Counted from the stretch's first letter, positions 53,537-61,523 are shown. The stretch is DNA of 64,000 nt from Microbacterium sp. MYb45 (GCF_002979655.1 NZ_PCPG01000016.1:1-64000); one strand, 5' to 3'. Program-made: numbers and translations. Notes: generated by a model from the sequence alone, not told the origin.

Positions 53537-54018
53537 TGTCCCGACGTCTGACACTGACCGCCGCAGGAATCGGCGTCGCCGGGTTGCTGTTGACCGGGTG
53601 CTTCCCGACCGGTGCGCCCGCGCCGGAGAAGACTCCGCCCGCATCCACCCAGGAGGCTGAAATGACCGATCCCGCACCCGTCGTCGAATCGGTGAAGTCC
53701 GCGCTCCCCGAGGCGCTGCAGGTCGAGGTCGAACCCATCAGGGACGGCCTCACCGGCGGATGGCTGATCCACGCCGAGGTACCACTGGGCTACGTCGTCA
53801 CGGGCGATGCGCTGCAGTCGGTACTGGTCGCCGCCTGGAACGCCTCGGAGCCGAAGCCGGCGTTCGTCGCGTTCAACCCGTGGTCGACGTTCGAGGGCAA
53901 AGAGGGTGCGATCGAGGCCCAGCGGGCGGCCGACGAGCTCGGCATCGACTGGAGCCCGAGCTTCTCCGTGGGCGTGAACGTGCCGGACTACGAGATCGAG
54001 AAGCTCGCCGGTGAGTGA
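53536..54018 (+). CDS. Small lipoprotein, candidate immunity protein
   Basis: A 160-aa precursor from ATG 53536, which shares one base with the stop of the hydrolase gene. The signal peptide ends in lipobox LLTGC (Cys22). A Pro-rich spacer and a compact alpha/beta domain of about 110 residues follow (GWLIHAEVPLGYVV, FVAFNPWSTFEGKEG). No family is recognised. Tight coupling to a lipase-like effector and surface anchoring fit an immunity role against a lipid-attacking toxin. An accessory role in export is the alternative. Confidence 0.75.
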   Translation: MSRRLTLTAAGIGVAGLLLTGCFPTGAPAPEKTPPASTQEAEMTDPAPVVESVKSALPEALQVEVEPIRDGLTGGWLIHAEVPLGYVVTGDALQSVLVAAWNASEPKPAFVAFNPWSTFEGKEGAIEAQRAADELGIDWSPSFSVGVNVPDYEIEKLAGE

Positions 54019-54712
54019 GGTCGCCGTCGAGGCGGCGACGCCCGAGCTGCGCTTCCGACTTCTCGGCGCCTGGCACCCGGTGCTGCTGAACGACCTCGAC
54101 AGCGGTCCGCTGGTCTCCGACTTCGTCGACGAGGTCTTCGGCCGTCGCGACGAGGATTCGACGCTGCGGGCGCTGACCCGCCGTGACCTCACCGAGGCGG
54201 TCGCGAGTGCTCGCGCGCTGCACGCCAAGGCGATGTTCCTGATGACCGAGCTGCGCCCCGGCACGCCGCTGCCGGTGACCCTCACGGTCTTCGAGCAGCC
54301 CGATCTGCGGATGTCCCCGGCGATCGGGGTCTCGCCGCAGGCGGTCGTCGCGACGCTCGAGAAGGTCTTCACCGAGCTGCAGCGTCCCCACCTCGACACC
54401 GCCCACCGGCTGCAGATCCCCGGCTCCGCGATCCTCCGACTGCACAGCATCGAGGAGCAGAAGCTGGCCGACGAGGAAGACCTGCGTGAGGCTCCGGAGG
54501 AGTTGGCGGCTGAGGCGGGGGCGGCCTCGATCCGTCGGCTGTCCGCCGACTACTGGTACACGGTCCCCGGCTCGAAGCAGGTGCTGCTCGTGAACCTCTC
54601 GACGCCGGTCGGCGACATCCCGCACGTGCTGCTCGGGTTCTTCGACAGCATCGTCGAGGCGTCGTACTTCGAACTGCCGGCTGCACCGTCGGGGGCGTCC
54701 GCCGAAGCCTGA
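54011..54712 (+). CDS. Uncharacterised T7SS-linked cytoplasmic protein
   Basis: A 233-aa soluble protein from GTG 54011, overlapping the lipoprotein gene by 8 bp. It has no signal peptide or membrane segment. It appears alpha/beta (LRFRLLGAWHPVLLND, MFLMTELRPGTPLPVTL, YWYTVPGSKQVLLVNLSTPVGD). An EspG-like chaperone for the preceding substrates is conceivable from position and size, but no motif supports it. It is the last gene of the plus-strand unit and converges with the next gene (21 bp between stops). Confidence 0.6.
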   Translation: MSEVAVEAATPELRFRLLGAWHPVLLNDLDSGPLVSDFVDEVFGRRDEDSTLRALTRRDLTEAVASARALHAKAMFLMTELRPGTPLPVTLTVFEQPDLRMSPAIGVSPQAVVATLEKVFTELQRPHLDTAHRLQIPGSAILRLHSIEEQKLADEEDLREAPEELAAEAGAASIRRLSADYWYTVPGSKQVLLVNLSTPVGDIPHVLLGFFDSIVEASYFELPAAPSGASAEA

Positions 54713-54733
54713 GCCGCCCTGGTCCCAGCGCGG

Positions 54734-55210
54734 TCAGCGCGTGGCGGCCGCGGCGTCGGCGAGGTGCCGCGCGTTGTGGCTGAGCACCTTGACGATGATG
54801 CCGTGGCGGCGGAGTTCCGCGACCGTCCTGGCGCCCTCGTCGCTGTCGCGCCCGAGAGCGGCGATCGACACGACGACCAGCACATCACCGGGACGCAGGG
54901 TGCCGATGAGGCGGGAGAGGCGGTCGCTCCAGCTCTCCAGGACGTCGGGGGCGGGGTGACGGAAGCCCTCGATGGGCACGCCGAACCGTGTGAGATCGGC
55001 GCGCTGCTCCACGACCGACGGCATGTCGTCGCGGGAGACCACGAGTCCGACCAGGCGTGAGCCGTCGGGGCGGGCGAGCCAGAAGTTCCGGTTCTCCTGC
55101 AGTTCCGTGAAGCACTTCGGGCACACCGCCGCGTCATGCGGAAGGTGCAGCGGGCTCGTCAGGGCAGCATCAACGGATGCCGCCTCCGTGGGTTCGATCG
55201 TCTCGCTCAT
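54734..55210 (-). CDS. Truncated resolvase-like protein with an N-terminal Cys motif
   Basis: A 158-aa protein from ATG 55210 (GGAGG 7 nt upstream). Residues about 60-150 follow the serine-recombinase catalytic fold: VVSRDDMPSVVEQRADLTRFG, then LIGTLRPGDVLVVVSIAALG and RTVAELRRHGIIVKVL. The usual Arg before the catalytic Ser is Val here (LVVS for ARVS), and the LDRLGRS-type motif reads IAALGRDS. There is no C-terminal DNA-binding domain. A CPKC motif at about 30-33 could form half of a zinc site. It is probably not an active recombinase; a regulatory or repurposed role is more likely. It sits where the two halves of the T7SS locus converge. Confidence 0.6.
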   Translation of the reverse strand: MSETIEPTEAASVDAALTSPLHLPHDAAVCPKCFTELQENRNFWLARPDGSRLVGLVVSRDDMPSVVEQRADLTRFGVPIEGFRHPAPDVLESWSDRLSRLIGTLRPGDVLVVVSIAALGRDSDEGARTVAELRRHGIIVKVLSHNARHLADAAAATR

Positions 55211-55264
55211 CGCGCACCTCCGCGTTCCATTCTGCCCTGTCGCGGGTGCGGATGCAGACCGTTG

Positions 55265-55546
55265 TCAGGGGGTGCCGTTGTTCGCCGAGTCCGTGATCTC
55301 GGCTTCCTGCGTCTCGAATGCGGTGGCGGAGTCGCGGGCGACCACGCCGGCACCGGCGGTCATGCTCTGCAGCTGCAGGAGCGAGGCCTTGGCCCACATG
55401 GCCCAGGTGTCGGCGGCGGCCGAGACCGTGGAGCTGCCGCAGCCGGCGAGGGAGAGGTCGACGTCGAGGCTCATGCCCCATGCCGTGCTCTGGAGCGTGC
55501 TGCCGGTGGCGCCGACGGCGTCGGAGTCGAACTGGAGATCGGTCAT
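55265..55546 (-). CDS. Small helical WXG-like protein
   Basis: A 93-aa helical protein (MTDLQFDSDAVGATGSTLQS...WAMWAKASLLQLQSM). The size, helical content and place in the T7SS locus fit a WXG100-superfamily member, although no clear W-x-G turn is present and the central region reads LAGCGSSTVSAAADTW. Its ATG overlaps the stop of the lipoprotein gene (ATGA). It is the last gene of the minus-strand unit. Confidence 0.65.
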   Translation of the reverse strand: MTDLQFDSDAVGATGSTLQSTAWGMSLDVDLSLAGCGSSTVSAAADTWAMWAKASLLQLQSMTAGAGVVARDSATAFETQEAEITDSANNGTP

Positions 55547-56151
55547 CACGGCACCTTCACATCGTCGGGAGAATAGGTCTCGGTCGGGTCGGGCTGCGGG
55601 TCGAAGAGGGCGACGCTCGCGCCTGCGATGTCGCAGTCCTTCGTGGTGACGGAGTCGGTCTCGACGAGGTGGGTGTCGTCGTCGCGGATCACGCGATAGA
55701 CCACCTCGCGGCCCGAGGTGGGCTCCGGCGCGGAGGTGCGGTCGGCGTCCAGGTACCAGTCCTGCGCCTGGCAGACGGTCACGAGCGCCTCGCCACCCTC
55801 CTCGTCGACCGAGAGCGGGATCATCGGAACCGGGCCGGGATAGGTGAAGAACCGGTCGGCCTTCGCCTCGTCGCGCTGCCACTGGGCCGCAGCGTCGATC
55901 GCCGCTGCGGTCGTGGTGTCCTGCAGCTCGTCGGAAGTGTAGTCGCGGGTGAACGCGGCGATGCTGAGGGCGGTGTCCGATGCGCGGACGGCCTGCACCC
56001 ACGGGCTCGACTCGAGCTCACCCGAGGGCTCGCCCGACTGCCAGCTGACCGACGGCGGCTCGATGGCCGCGGGGGTGCACCCCGTCAGCGCGAGACCGAT
56101 CGTCGCGATCCCGACCACTGTCAGACCCATGAGTCGACGCCTGTACTGCAT
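55546..56151 (-). CDS. Lipoprotein of the minus-strand T7SS unit
   Basis: A 201-aa precursor with a basic start (MQYRRRLMG), a hydrophobic segment and lipobox LALTGC (Cys25). The mature part has helix-rich (AFTRDYTSDELQDTTTAAAI) and strand-rich parts and no recognised family. It starts 2 bp after the stop of the 762-aa WXG-like gene and overlaps the next gene. A WXG-like protein followed by a lipoprotein repeats the pattern of the plus-strand unit and suggests a second substrate-immunity or substrate-accessory pair. Confidence 0.8.
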   Translation of the reverse strand: MQYRRRLMGLTVVGIATIGLALTGCTPAAIEPPSVSWQSGEPSGELESSPWVQAVRASDTALSIAAFTRDYTSDELQDTTTAAAIDAAAQWQRDEAKADRFFTYPGPVPMIPLSVDEEGGEALVTVCQAQDWYLDADRTSAPEPTSGREVVYRVIRDDDTHLVETDSVTTKDCDIAGASVALFDPQPDPTETYSPDDVKVP

Positions 56152-56153
56152 TC

Positions 56154-58442
56154 TCAATGCCCCTCTGCCCACGACGAGCTGGCCTCGACGCCTCGCTGAT
56201 AGTCCGCCAGCATCTCCTCGGCCAGATCTGTCGCCTCCGCCGGGGAGAGCCCCTCCGTCATGCCGAGATCGGCGAGCATCTGCTCGATGGTGTTGATCAT
56301 CGCGATCTCGCGGCCGGAGGCGCTGTTCTGCTGCTCCTCCAACAGTACTTCGTGCGAATTGCCCCACGCCGCCTCGGCATTGCCGAAGCCCCAGTCGGAG
56401 ACGCCGCCGATGACGGCATCCTGAACGACATCGATCGCGACGCTGCCGCCCTCGACGAGGACGTCGCCGACGGCCGGGATCGGGATCAGCCCGACGACCG
56501 TGCTCACGCCGTCGATGGCCTCCTGGACGGCCGCATCGTGGCGTCCGGCCTCTCCGAGCGCGGCGCCCTCCCCCGATCCGTCGAGCCAACCCTGCAGCTC
56601 GACGACGCGCTCGAGGGCGTCCGCGGCGAAGGCGCTGCCGGGAGGAGCGAAGTCGGCGAGCGCGATGAGCGCATCCTGGTACTGACGCACCGACTGGGAG
56701 ATGACATCCGCGCCGGCCGACGGCGAATCCCCATCGCTCCAGGTCGCGGTGCCGAGAAGCTGGGACAGCTGCGCCTGCGTGACGTTGGGGATCGAACGCG
56801 GGTCGGTCGTCCCGATGAGTGCGTCCTGGATCGACAGCGCACTCGCGGTGCGGGGGTCGCTCTCGCTGAGGTTCTCCGAGAAGTACGGCATCGCGACGGA
56901 GATGCCCTCTGCGATGCGCACCTGTCCGATGCTCGTGAGGTTCTCCGGCAGGAAGCTCTCGTTAGTGGTGAGCTCCCGCACGATCTGGGTGGTGAGCTCG
57001 GCCACGCGGTCCCAGGTCTCCGGGTTGTACGTGTGCGTCGCGTCGGCAGGGCCGCCCGCGGCCTGCTGCGCACCGGCCCAGAGCGCGCCCGGACCCTCGA
57101 AGCCGTCGCCGCTGCCGTCGGCACTCCAGTCGCGGTCGCCGTACCAGTACTCGACACGTCCGGGGCCCAGGTCGCCGTCGCCGTACGGGTCTTCTCCGGT
57201 CGCCGTGAGCCAGTCCAGTGCCGCGTCGGGGTAGGTGCCGAGCGTTGAGAAGACGCGGCCGGCGAGGTCGTCGACGCGGTTGCCGTTGAGCCCGGTCGTC
57301 TCGCCCTCGAGCTGCGCGAGGAAGCGACCGCCCGCGTTCGGCGAGGTGTCGTACCAGCCGCCGTTCTGCATGCTCATCGGGTCGCGTTCGATGCGGTCGA
57401 TCTCGTCGGCCATGGCCACCGTGAGGTTCACACCCAGCGGGTTGTTCTTCTCGTCGGAGAAGAGGAAGCCGATCGCCGCGACCGCGCCGCCCACGGTCGA
57501 GGAGGCGCCCTCGAGCATGCTGTCGGCGAAGTCTCTCGAGGTCGACGGCATCCAGATCTGGGAGCCGGTCGACAGGCCCCCGCGGATCATGGTCGCGAGC
57601 GCGAGTGCCGCTGCGGGGTCGAAGCCCTCGGTGATGGCCGCGTCACCCAGGTTGTCGATCATCGAGACGGTGCTCTCGCCGCCGACCTCGAGGAAGAACT
57701 GCGACATCACGAACGTGTCTTCGCCCCAGACCGAGAAGAAGTCCTGCAGGGCCTGCACGTTCTCGTCGGTGACGTCGCCCTCGGCGATCTCGTCGGCGAG
57801 GTTCGCGAACGCGTCTCCGAGGTTCTCGAAGGTGAGGTCGTCGATGTCGTCGATGCCCGCGGCGCTCAGCGCCGACTGCATCTGGTCCCACCGCGCCGAT
57901 GCCGGCGGCTGGAGCGCCGTCGTGAGCGTGCTGTCGGCGGTCTCGCGCTGGTCGGCGAGGGTGCGCAGCTGCTGTGCGGCCATCCGCATGTCGTACAGGC
58001 CGGGCTTGTTCCCGCTCGGCACCCAGAGGTTCGACCCCAGGGTGGCATTCGGCGCGTTGGGGGTGAAGGCCGACGGCAGGAACGGGCTGTCCTCCTGCTC
58101 CGCGGCCTTCCACGTGGCGTAGCCGGTGGCGTAGGCCTGGTGCGCCGCCGTGGTGGCGACGCGGATGCGGTCGACCTCGGTGGCGTAGGCGGAGAGGGCC
58201 GACTGCACGGCGGCGAACTCCGTCTTGAGCTCATCGCACAGGGTCTGCGGCTTCGCCAGCGACGTGCGGAACGCGGCGCCCGCGTCTCCGGCCCAGATCT
58301 CCTCGGTCGTGCCGGTGGCGGCGTTCGACAGAGCCGTACGCACCGTCTCGGTGCCGGTGTTCCGGTTGCTGACGCGTGTCGCGGCATCGTTGACCGCCCC
58401 GGTGTTCCCCCGGCCCGGATGCAGTTCGTCCCACTGAGTCAT
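56154..58442 (-). CDS. Large WXG-like T7SS substrate candidate
   Basis: A 762-aa protein, with ATG 58442 preceded by GGAGGGG 8 nt upstream. The N-terminal 110 residues form a WXG100-like unit with a true W-A-G turn at 50-52 (TTEEIWAGDAGAAFR). A long helical body follows, with a WYDTSP region, EYWYGDRDWSADGSGDGFEG (about 430-450) and, near 660-690, a hydrophobic stretch (GVSTVVGLIPIPAVGDVLVE) common in polymorphic toxin pre-domains. No catalytic domain is evident. Similar large actinobacterial proteins exist (DUF6571-like, from memory). Promoter palindrome copy 3 lies upstream. Confidence 0.75.
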   Translation of the reverse strand: MTQWDELHPGRGNTGAVNDAATRVSNRNTGTETVRTALSNAATGTTEEIWAGDAGAAFRTSLAKPQTLCDELKTEFAAVQSALSAYATEVDRIRVATTAAHQAYATGYATWKAAEQEDSPFLPSAFTPNAPNATLGSNLWVPSGNKPGLYDMRMAAQQLRTLADQRETADSTLTTALQPPASARWDQMQSALSAAGIDDIDDLTFENLGDAFANLADEIAEGDVTDENVQALQDFFSVWGEDTFVMSQFFLEVGGESTVSMIDNLGDAAITEGFDPAAALALATMIRGGLSTGSQIWMPSTSRDFADSMLEGASSTVGGAVAAIGFLFSDEKNNPLGVNLTVAMADEIDRIERDPMSMQNGGWYDTSPNAGGRFLAQLEGETTGLNGNRVDDLAGRVFSTLGTYPDAALDWLTATGEDPYGDGDLGPGRVEYWYGDRDWSADGSGDGFEGPGALWAGAQQAAGGPADATHTYNPETWDRVAELTTQIVRELTTNESFLPENLTSIGQVRIAEGISVAMPYFSENLSESDPRTASALSIQDALIGTTDPRSIPNVTQAQLSQLLGTATWSDGDSPSAGADVISQSVRQYQDALIALADFAPPGSAFAADALERVVELQGWLDGSGEGAALGEAGRHDAAVQEAIDGVSTVVGLIPIPAVGDVLVEGGSVAIDVVQDAVIGGVSDWGFGNAEAAWGNSHEVLLEEQQNSASGREIAMINTIEQMLADLGMTEGLSPAEATDLAEEMLADYQRGVEASSSWAEGH

Positions 58443-58482
58443 GTCGTGCGCCCCTCCTCGACGGTGTTCCCGTCCCCCAGCA

Positions 58483-58528
58483 AATCTAGCGGGGGTGACG
58501 AAGACCGGCGATGGGCAGAACTCCCCAT
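58483..58528 (-). promoter_or_regulatory. T7SS-locus promoter, palindrome copy 3
   Basis: On the minus strand ATGGGGAGTTCTGCCCAT (58528-58511) is followed after 22 bp by TAGATT (58488-58483), then by the gene start at 58442. The sequence and spacing match copies 1 and 2. It also lies 31 bp past the mdh stop, which is transcribed in the same direction. Confidence 0.7.
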
Positions 58529-58558
58529 GCGCCTCACCGCTCGTGCGCGGTCAGGCGA

Positions 58559-59548
58559 TCACAGCATGCCGAGGGTGCGCACGGCTTCGCGTTCGTCGAC
58601 CAGCTCGGCCACCGAGGCGTCGAAGCGGGCGCGGGCCCAGTCGCTCAGTTCGAGGCCTTCGACGATTCGCCACTCGCCGTCGACAGAGCGCACGGGGAAC
58701 GACGAGATCAGACCCGCAGGAACCCCGTACTCGCCGTGCGAGACGACGCCGGCCGAGGTCCAGTCGTCGGTGCCCTGCACCCAGTCGCGCACGTGGTCGA
58801 TCGTCGCGCTCGCCGCGGATGCCACGGACGACGACCCGCGCACCTGGATGATCTCGGCGCCGCGCTTGGCGACGCGCGGGATGAAGGTCTGATCGAGCCA
58901 GGCCGGCACGTCGCCGACGATCTGCTCGAGAGCGTCGCCGACCGGCTTCCCGCCGACGGTCGCGTGCGAGATGTCGGGGAACTGCGTGGCCGAGTGGTTT
59001 CCCCAGATGGGCACCCGGCGCACGGTGTGCACCGGAACGCCGAGCGTCTGCGCCAGCTGGGCACGAGCGCGGTTCTCATCGAGCCGGGTCAGGGCGGTGA
59101 ACCTCTCGGCGGGCACGCCGTCGGCTGCCGCGGACGCGATCAGGGCGTTGGTGTTGGCGGGGTTGCCGACGACCGTGACGCGTACGCCGGATGCCGCGTT
59201 CGCCGCGATGGCCGCGCCCTGCGGGCCGAAGATACCGGCGTTGGCCGCGAGCAGGTCGGCGCGCTCCATGCCGGGTCCCCGCGGGCGGGCGCCCACGAGC
59301 AGCGCGAGATCGGTGCCGTCGAACCCCACGGCGGCGTCATCCGTCACCTCGACGTGCTCGAGCAGGCCGAATGCGCCGTCCTGCAGTTCGAGCGCCGCCC
59401 CCTCCGCGGCGCCGAGTCCCTGCGGGATCTCCAGCAGCCGGAGCCGCACCTTCTCATCGGGTCCGAGCAGGTCGCCCGCCGCGATGCGGAACAGCAGTGC
59501 GTAGCCGATCTGTCCGCCCGCGCCGGTGATGGTGATCGTGGTCGTCAT
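58559..59548 (-). CDS. mdh: Malate dehydrogenase
   Basis: A 329-aa NAD-dependent enzyme of the TCA cycle. The Rossmann motif GAGGQIGYALLFRIA, substrate-binding arginines in GARPRGPGMERADLL, VVGNPANTNALI, the active-site pair in LTRLDENRA and IWGNHSATQFPD are all present. This pattern belongs to the cytosolic/actinobacterial MDH group. It appears leaderless (TAGGCT, 6 nt, ATG) and diverges from a metallopeptidase gene. Confidence 0.96.
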   Translation of the reverse strand: MTTTITITGAGGQIGYALLFRIAAGDLLGPDEKVRLRLLEIPQGLGAAEGAALELQDGAFGLLEHVEVTDDAAVGFDGTDLALLVGARPRGPGMERADLLAANAGIFGPQGAAIAANAASGVRVTVVGNPANTNALIASAAADGVPAERFTALTRLDENRARAQLAQTLGVPVHTVRRVPIWGNHSATQFPDISHATVGGKPVGDALEQIVGDVPAWLDQTFIPRVAKRGAEIIQVRGSSSVASAASATIDHVRDWVQGTDDWTSAGVVSHGEYGVPAGLISSFPVRSVDGEWRIVEGLELSDWARARFDASVAELVDEREAVRTLGML

Positions 59549-59600
59549 GCCCCGAGCCTACGACCGTTCGGCCGATCTCCGCGCGGAGTACCCTCGACGC
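59549..59600. promoter_or_regulatory. Divergent pair of leaderless promoters (mdh and metallopeptidase)
   Basis: Minus strand: TAGGCT (59560-59555), 6 nt, ATG of mdh at 59548. Plus strand: TACCCT (59589-59594), 6 nt, ATG at 59601. The 52-bp gap is just long enough for both promoters. Neither gene has a Shine-Dalgarno. Confidence 0.6.
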
Positions 59601-60485
59601 ATGACCTTCAATCCCGACGCCGACATCTCGGGCAACACCACGCGTCGACGCGGCCGCAACGGAGCCATCGCCGGCGGGGTGGGCGTGGGCGTGCTCGGCA
59701 TCATCGCACTCATCGCCGGACCGCTGCTCGGCATCGATCTGACCGGATTGATCGGCGGCGGCGCGCCCGGCGGCGGCAGCGAACCCGCCGGGGGATCGGT
59801 CATCGAGAACTGTGAGACCGGTGCGCAGGCGAACGCCGACGTCGACTGCCGCATGGCAGGTGCGCAGCTCGTGCTTGACGAGTTCTGGGCCGACGAGGTC
59901 GAGGGCTACCGCAAGCCCGGATTCATCGTGGTCGACGGGGCGACGAACACGGCCTGCGGTACGGCATCCAACGCGGTCGGGCCGTTCTTCTGCCCCGGCG
60001 ACGAGACGGTCTACATCGATCCGACCTTCTTCCAGCTGATGCAGGAGCAGTTCGGCGCATCCGCCGGCGAACTCGCCCAGCTGTACATCGTCGGGCACGA
60101 GTGGGGTCACCACATCCAATGGATCACCGGGGTCATGGACGATTACCCGAACAACGGCACCGGTCCCGGAAGCAACGGCGTCCGCACGGAACTGCAGGCC
60201 GACTGCTACGCGGGTGCCTGGATCGGTCGGATCTCGGAGGAGACCGACAGCAAGGGCGTCCCGTACCTTCAGCCGACCACCGAGAAGCAGCGCATCGATG
60301 CCCTGAACGCGGCGTTCGCGGTCGGTGACGACCACATCCAGGAGCAGTCCGGCTTCTCGAACCCGGAGAGCTGGACGCACGGCTCCAGCGAGCAGCGGCA
60401 GCGCTGGTTCGCCGAGGGGTATCAGAACGGCCTCGGCGTCTGCGAACAGGTGCTGACGCTGCCGACCGACCAGCTGGATCCATAG
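59601..60485 (+). CDS. YpfJ-type neutral zinc metallopeptidase
   Basis: A 294-aa protein with one N-terminal membrane helix (about 22-45) and an external Gly/Pro spacer. The zinc motif HEWGHHIQW (HExxH, about 169-177) is followed by the third-ligand region ELQADCYAGAW. Cysteines CETG, CRMA, ACGT and FFCPGD could form disulphides. The family (PF04228) is widespread and its substrate unknown. ATG 59601 is chosen for the 6-nt spacing to TACCCT. Confidence 0.9.
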   Translation: MTFNPDADISGNTTRRRGRNGAIAGGVGVGVLGIIALIAGPLLGIDLTGLIGGGAPGGGSEPAGGSVIENCETGAQANADVDCRMAGAQLVLDEFWADEVEGYRKPGFIVVDGATNTACGTASNAVGPFFCPGDETVYIDPTFFQLMQEQFGASAGELAQLYIVGHEWGHHIQWITGVMDDYPNNGTGPGSNGVRTELQADCYAGAWIGRISEETDSKGVPYLQPTTEKQRIDALNAAFAVGDDHIQEQSGFSNPESWTHGSSEQRQRWFAEGYQNGLGVCEQVLTLPTDQLDP

Positions 60486-60545
60486 CCGCAGCGTGACCCG
60501 CTAGCGTTGACGATGAAGTCTGCACGACCGGCCGGGGGACCGAAG

Positions 60546-61520
60546 ATGAAGAAGACGGATGCGCTGTATCCACCGATCGAACCGCACGAGACGGGGGAAC
60601 TGCTCGTCGGCGACGGCCACCGCGTCTACTGGGAGGTCAGCGGCAACCCCGAGGGCAAGCCGGTGGTGTTCCTGCACGGCGGGCCCGGCAGCGGCACCTC
60701 GCCCTGGCAGCGCCGGTTCTTCGACCCGAAGGTCTATCGCATCGTGCTGTTCGACCAGCGCGGCTGCGGACGCAGCACGCCGCACGCGAGCGCGCCCGAT
60801 GCCGACTTCCGGTACATCACGACCGCGCACCTGATCGCCGACATCGAGCTGCTGCGCAAGAACCTCGGCATCGAGAAGTGGCAGGTTTTCGGCGGGTCGT
60901 GGGGGAGCGCCCTCGCGCTGGCGTACGCGCAGGCGCATCCGGATGCCGTGACCGAGCTCGTCCTCCGCGGGATCTTCACGCTGCGTCGCGTCGAGCTCGA
61001 ATGGTTCTACGAGGGCGGCGCCGCCGCGCTGTTCCCCGACCTCTGGGAGAGCTTCCTCGCGCCGATCCCCGTGCTTGAGCGCTCGCACATGATCGAGGCC
61101 TACCACCGGCGGCTGTTCGATCCGGACCCCGCTGTGCACGTGCCTGCCGCGATCGCCTGGTCGACGTGGGAGGCGGCGACCGTGACGCTGACGCCGGATG
61201 CCGCGCAGATCGGCGCGATGTCCGACCCCGAGAAGGCGACCGCGTTCGCCCGCATCGAGAATCACTTCTTCGTCCACCGCGGCTGGTGGGAAGAGGGGCA
61301 GCTGATCGCCGGGGTCGACGTCATCCGCCATATCCCGACCGTCATCGTCCAGGGGCGGCACGATGTCGTGACACCGATGATGACCGCGTGGGACCTGCAC
61401 CGCGCCTGGCCCGAGGCCGAGTTCGTCGTGGTCGACGATGCCGGGCACGCGGCCACCGAGCCGGGTACTCAGAAGGCGCTGCGCGCCGCGACCGACCGCT
61501 TCGCCCGCGCCGCCCGCTGA
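60546..61520 (+). CDS. pip: Proline iminopeptidase
   Basis: A 324-aa alpha/beta hydrolase of family S33. ATG 60546 has GGGGGA 6-7 nt upstream and matches the usual N-terminus (LYPPIEPHETGELLVGDGH). An in-frame ATG at 60513, 5 nt after TAGCGT, would give 335 aa. The oxyanion HGGPGSG, DQRGCGRS, nucleophile GGSWGSALAL, Asp in GRHDVVTP and His in DDAGHAA are all present. It removes N-terminal proline from peptides in the cytoplasm. It converges on the next gene with 3 bp between stops. Confidence 0.94.
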   Translation: MKKTDALYPPIEPHETGELLVGDGHRVYWEVSGNPEGKPVVFLHGGPGSGTSPWQRRFFDPKVYRIVLFDQRGCGRSTPHASAPDADFRYITTAHLIADIELLRKNLGIEKWQVFGGSWGSALALAYAQAHPDAVTELVLRGIFTLRRVELEWFYEGGAAALFPDLWESFLAPIPVLERSHMIEAYHRRLFDPDPAVHVPAAIAWSTWEAATVTLTPDAAQIGAMSDPEKATAFARIENHFFVHRGWWEEGQLIAGVDVIRHIPTVIVQGRHDVVTPMMTAWDLHRAWPEAEFVVVDDAGHAATEPGTQKALRAATDRFARAAR

Positions 61521-61523
61521 GCC

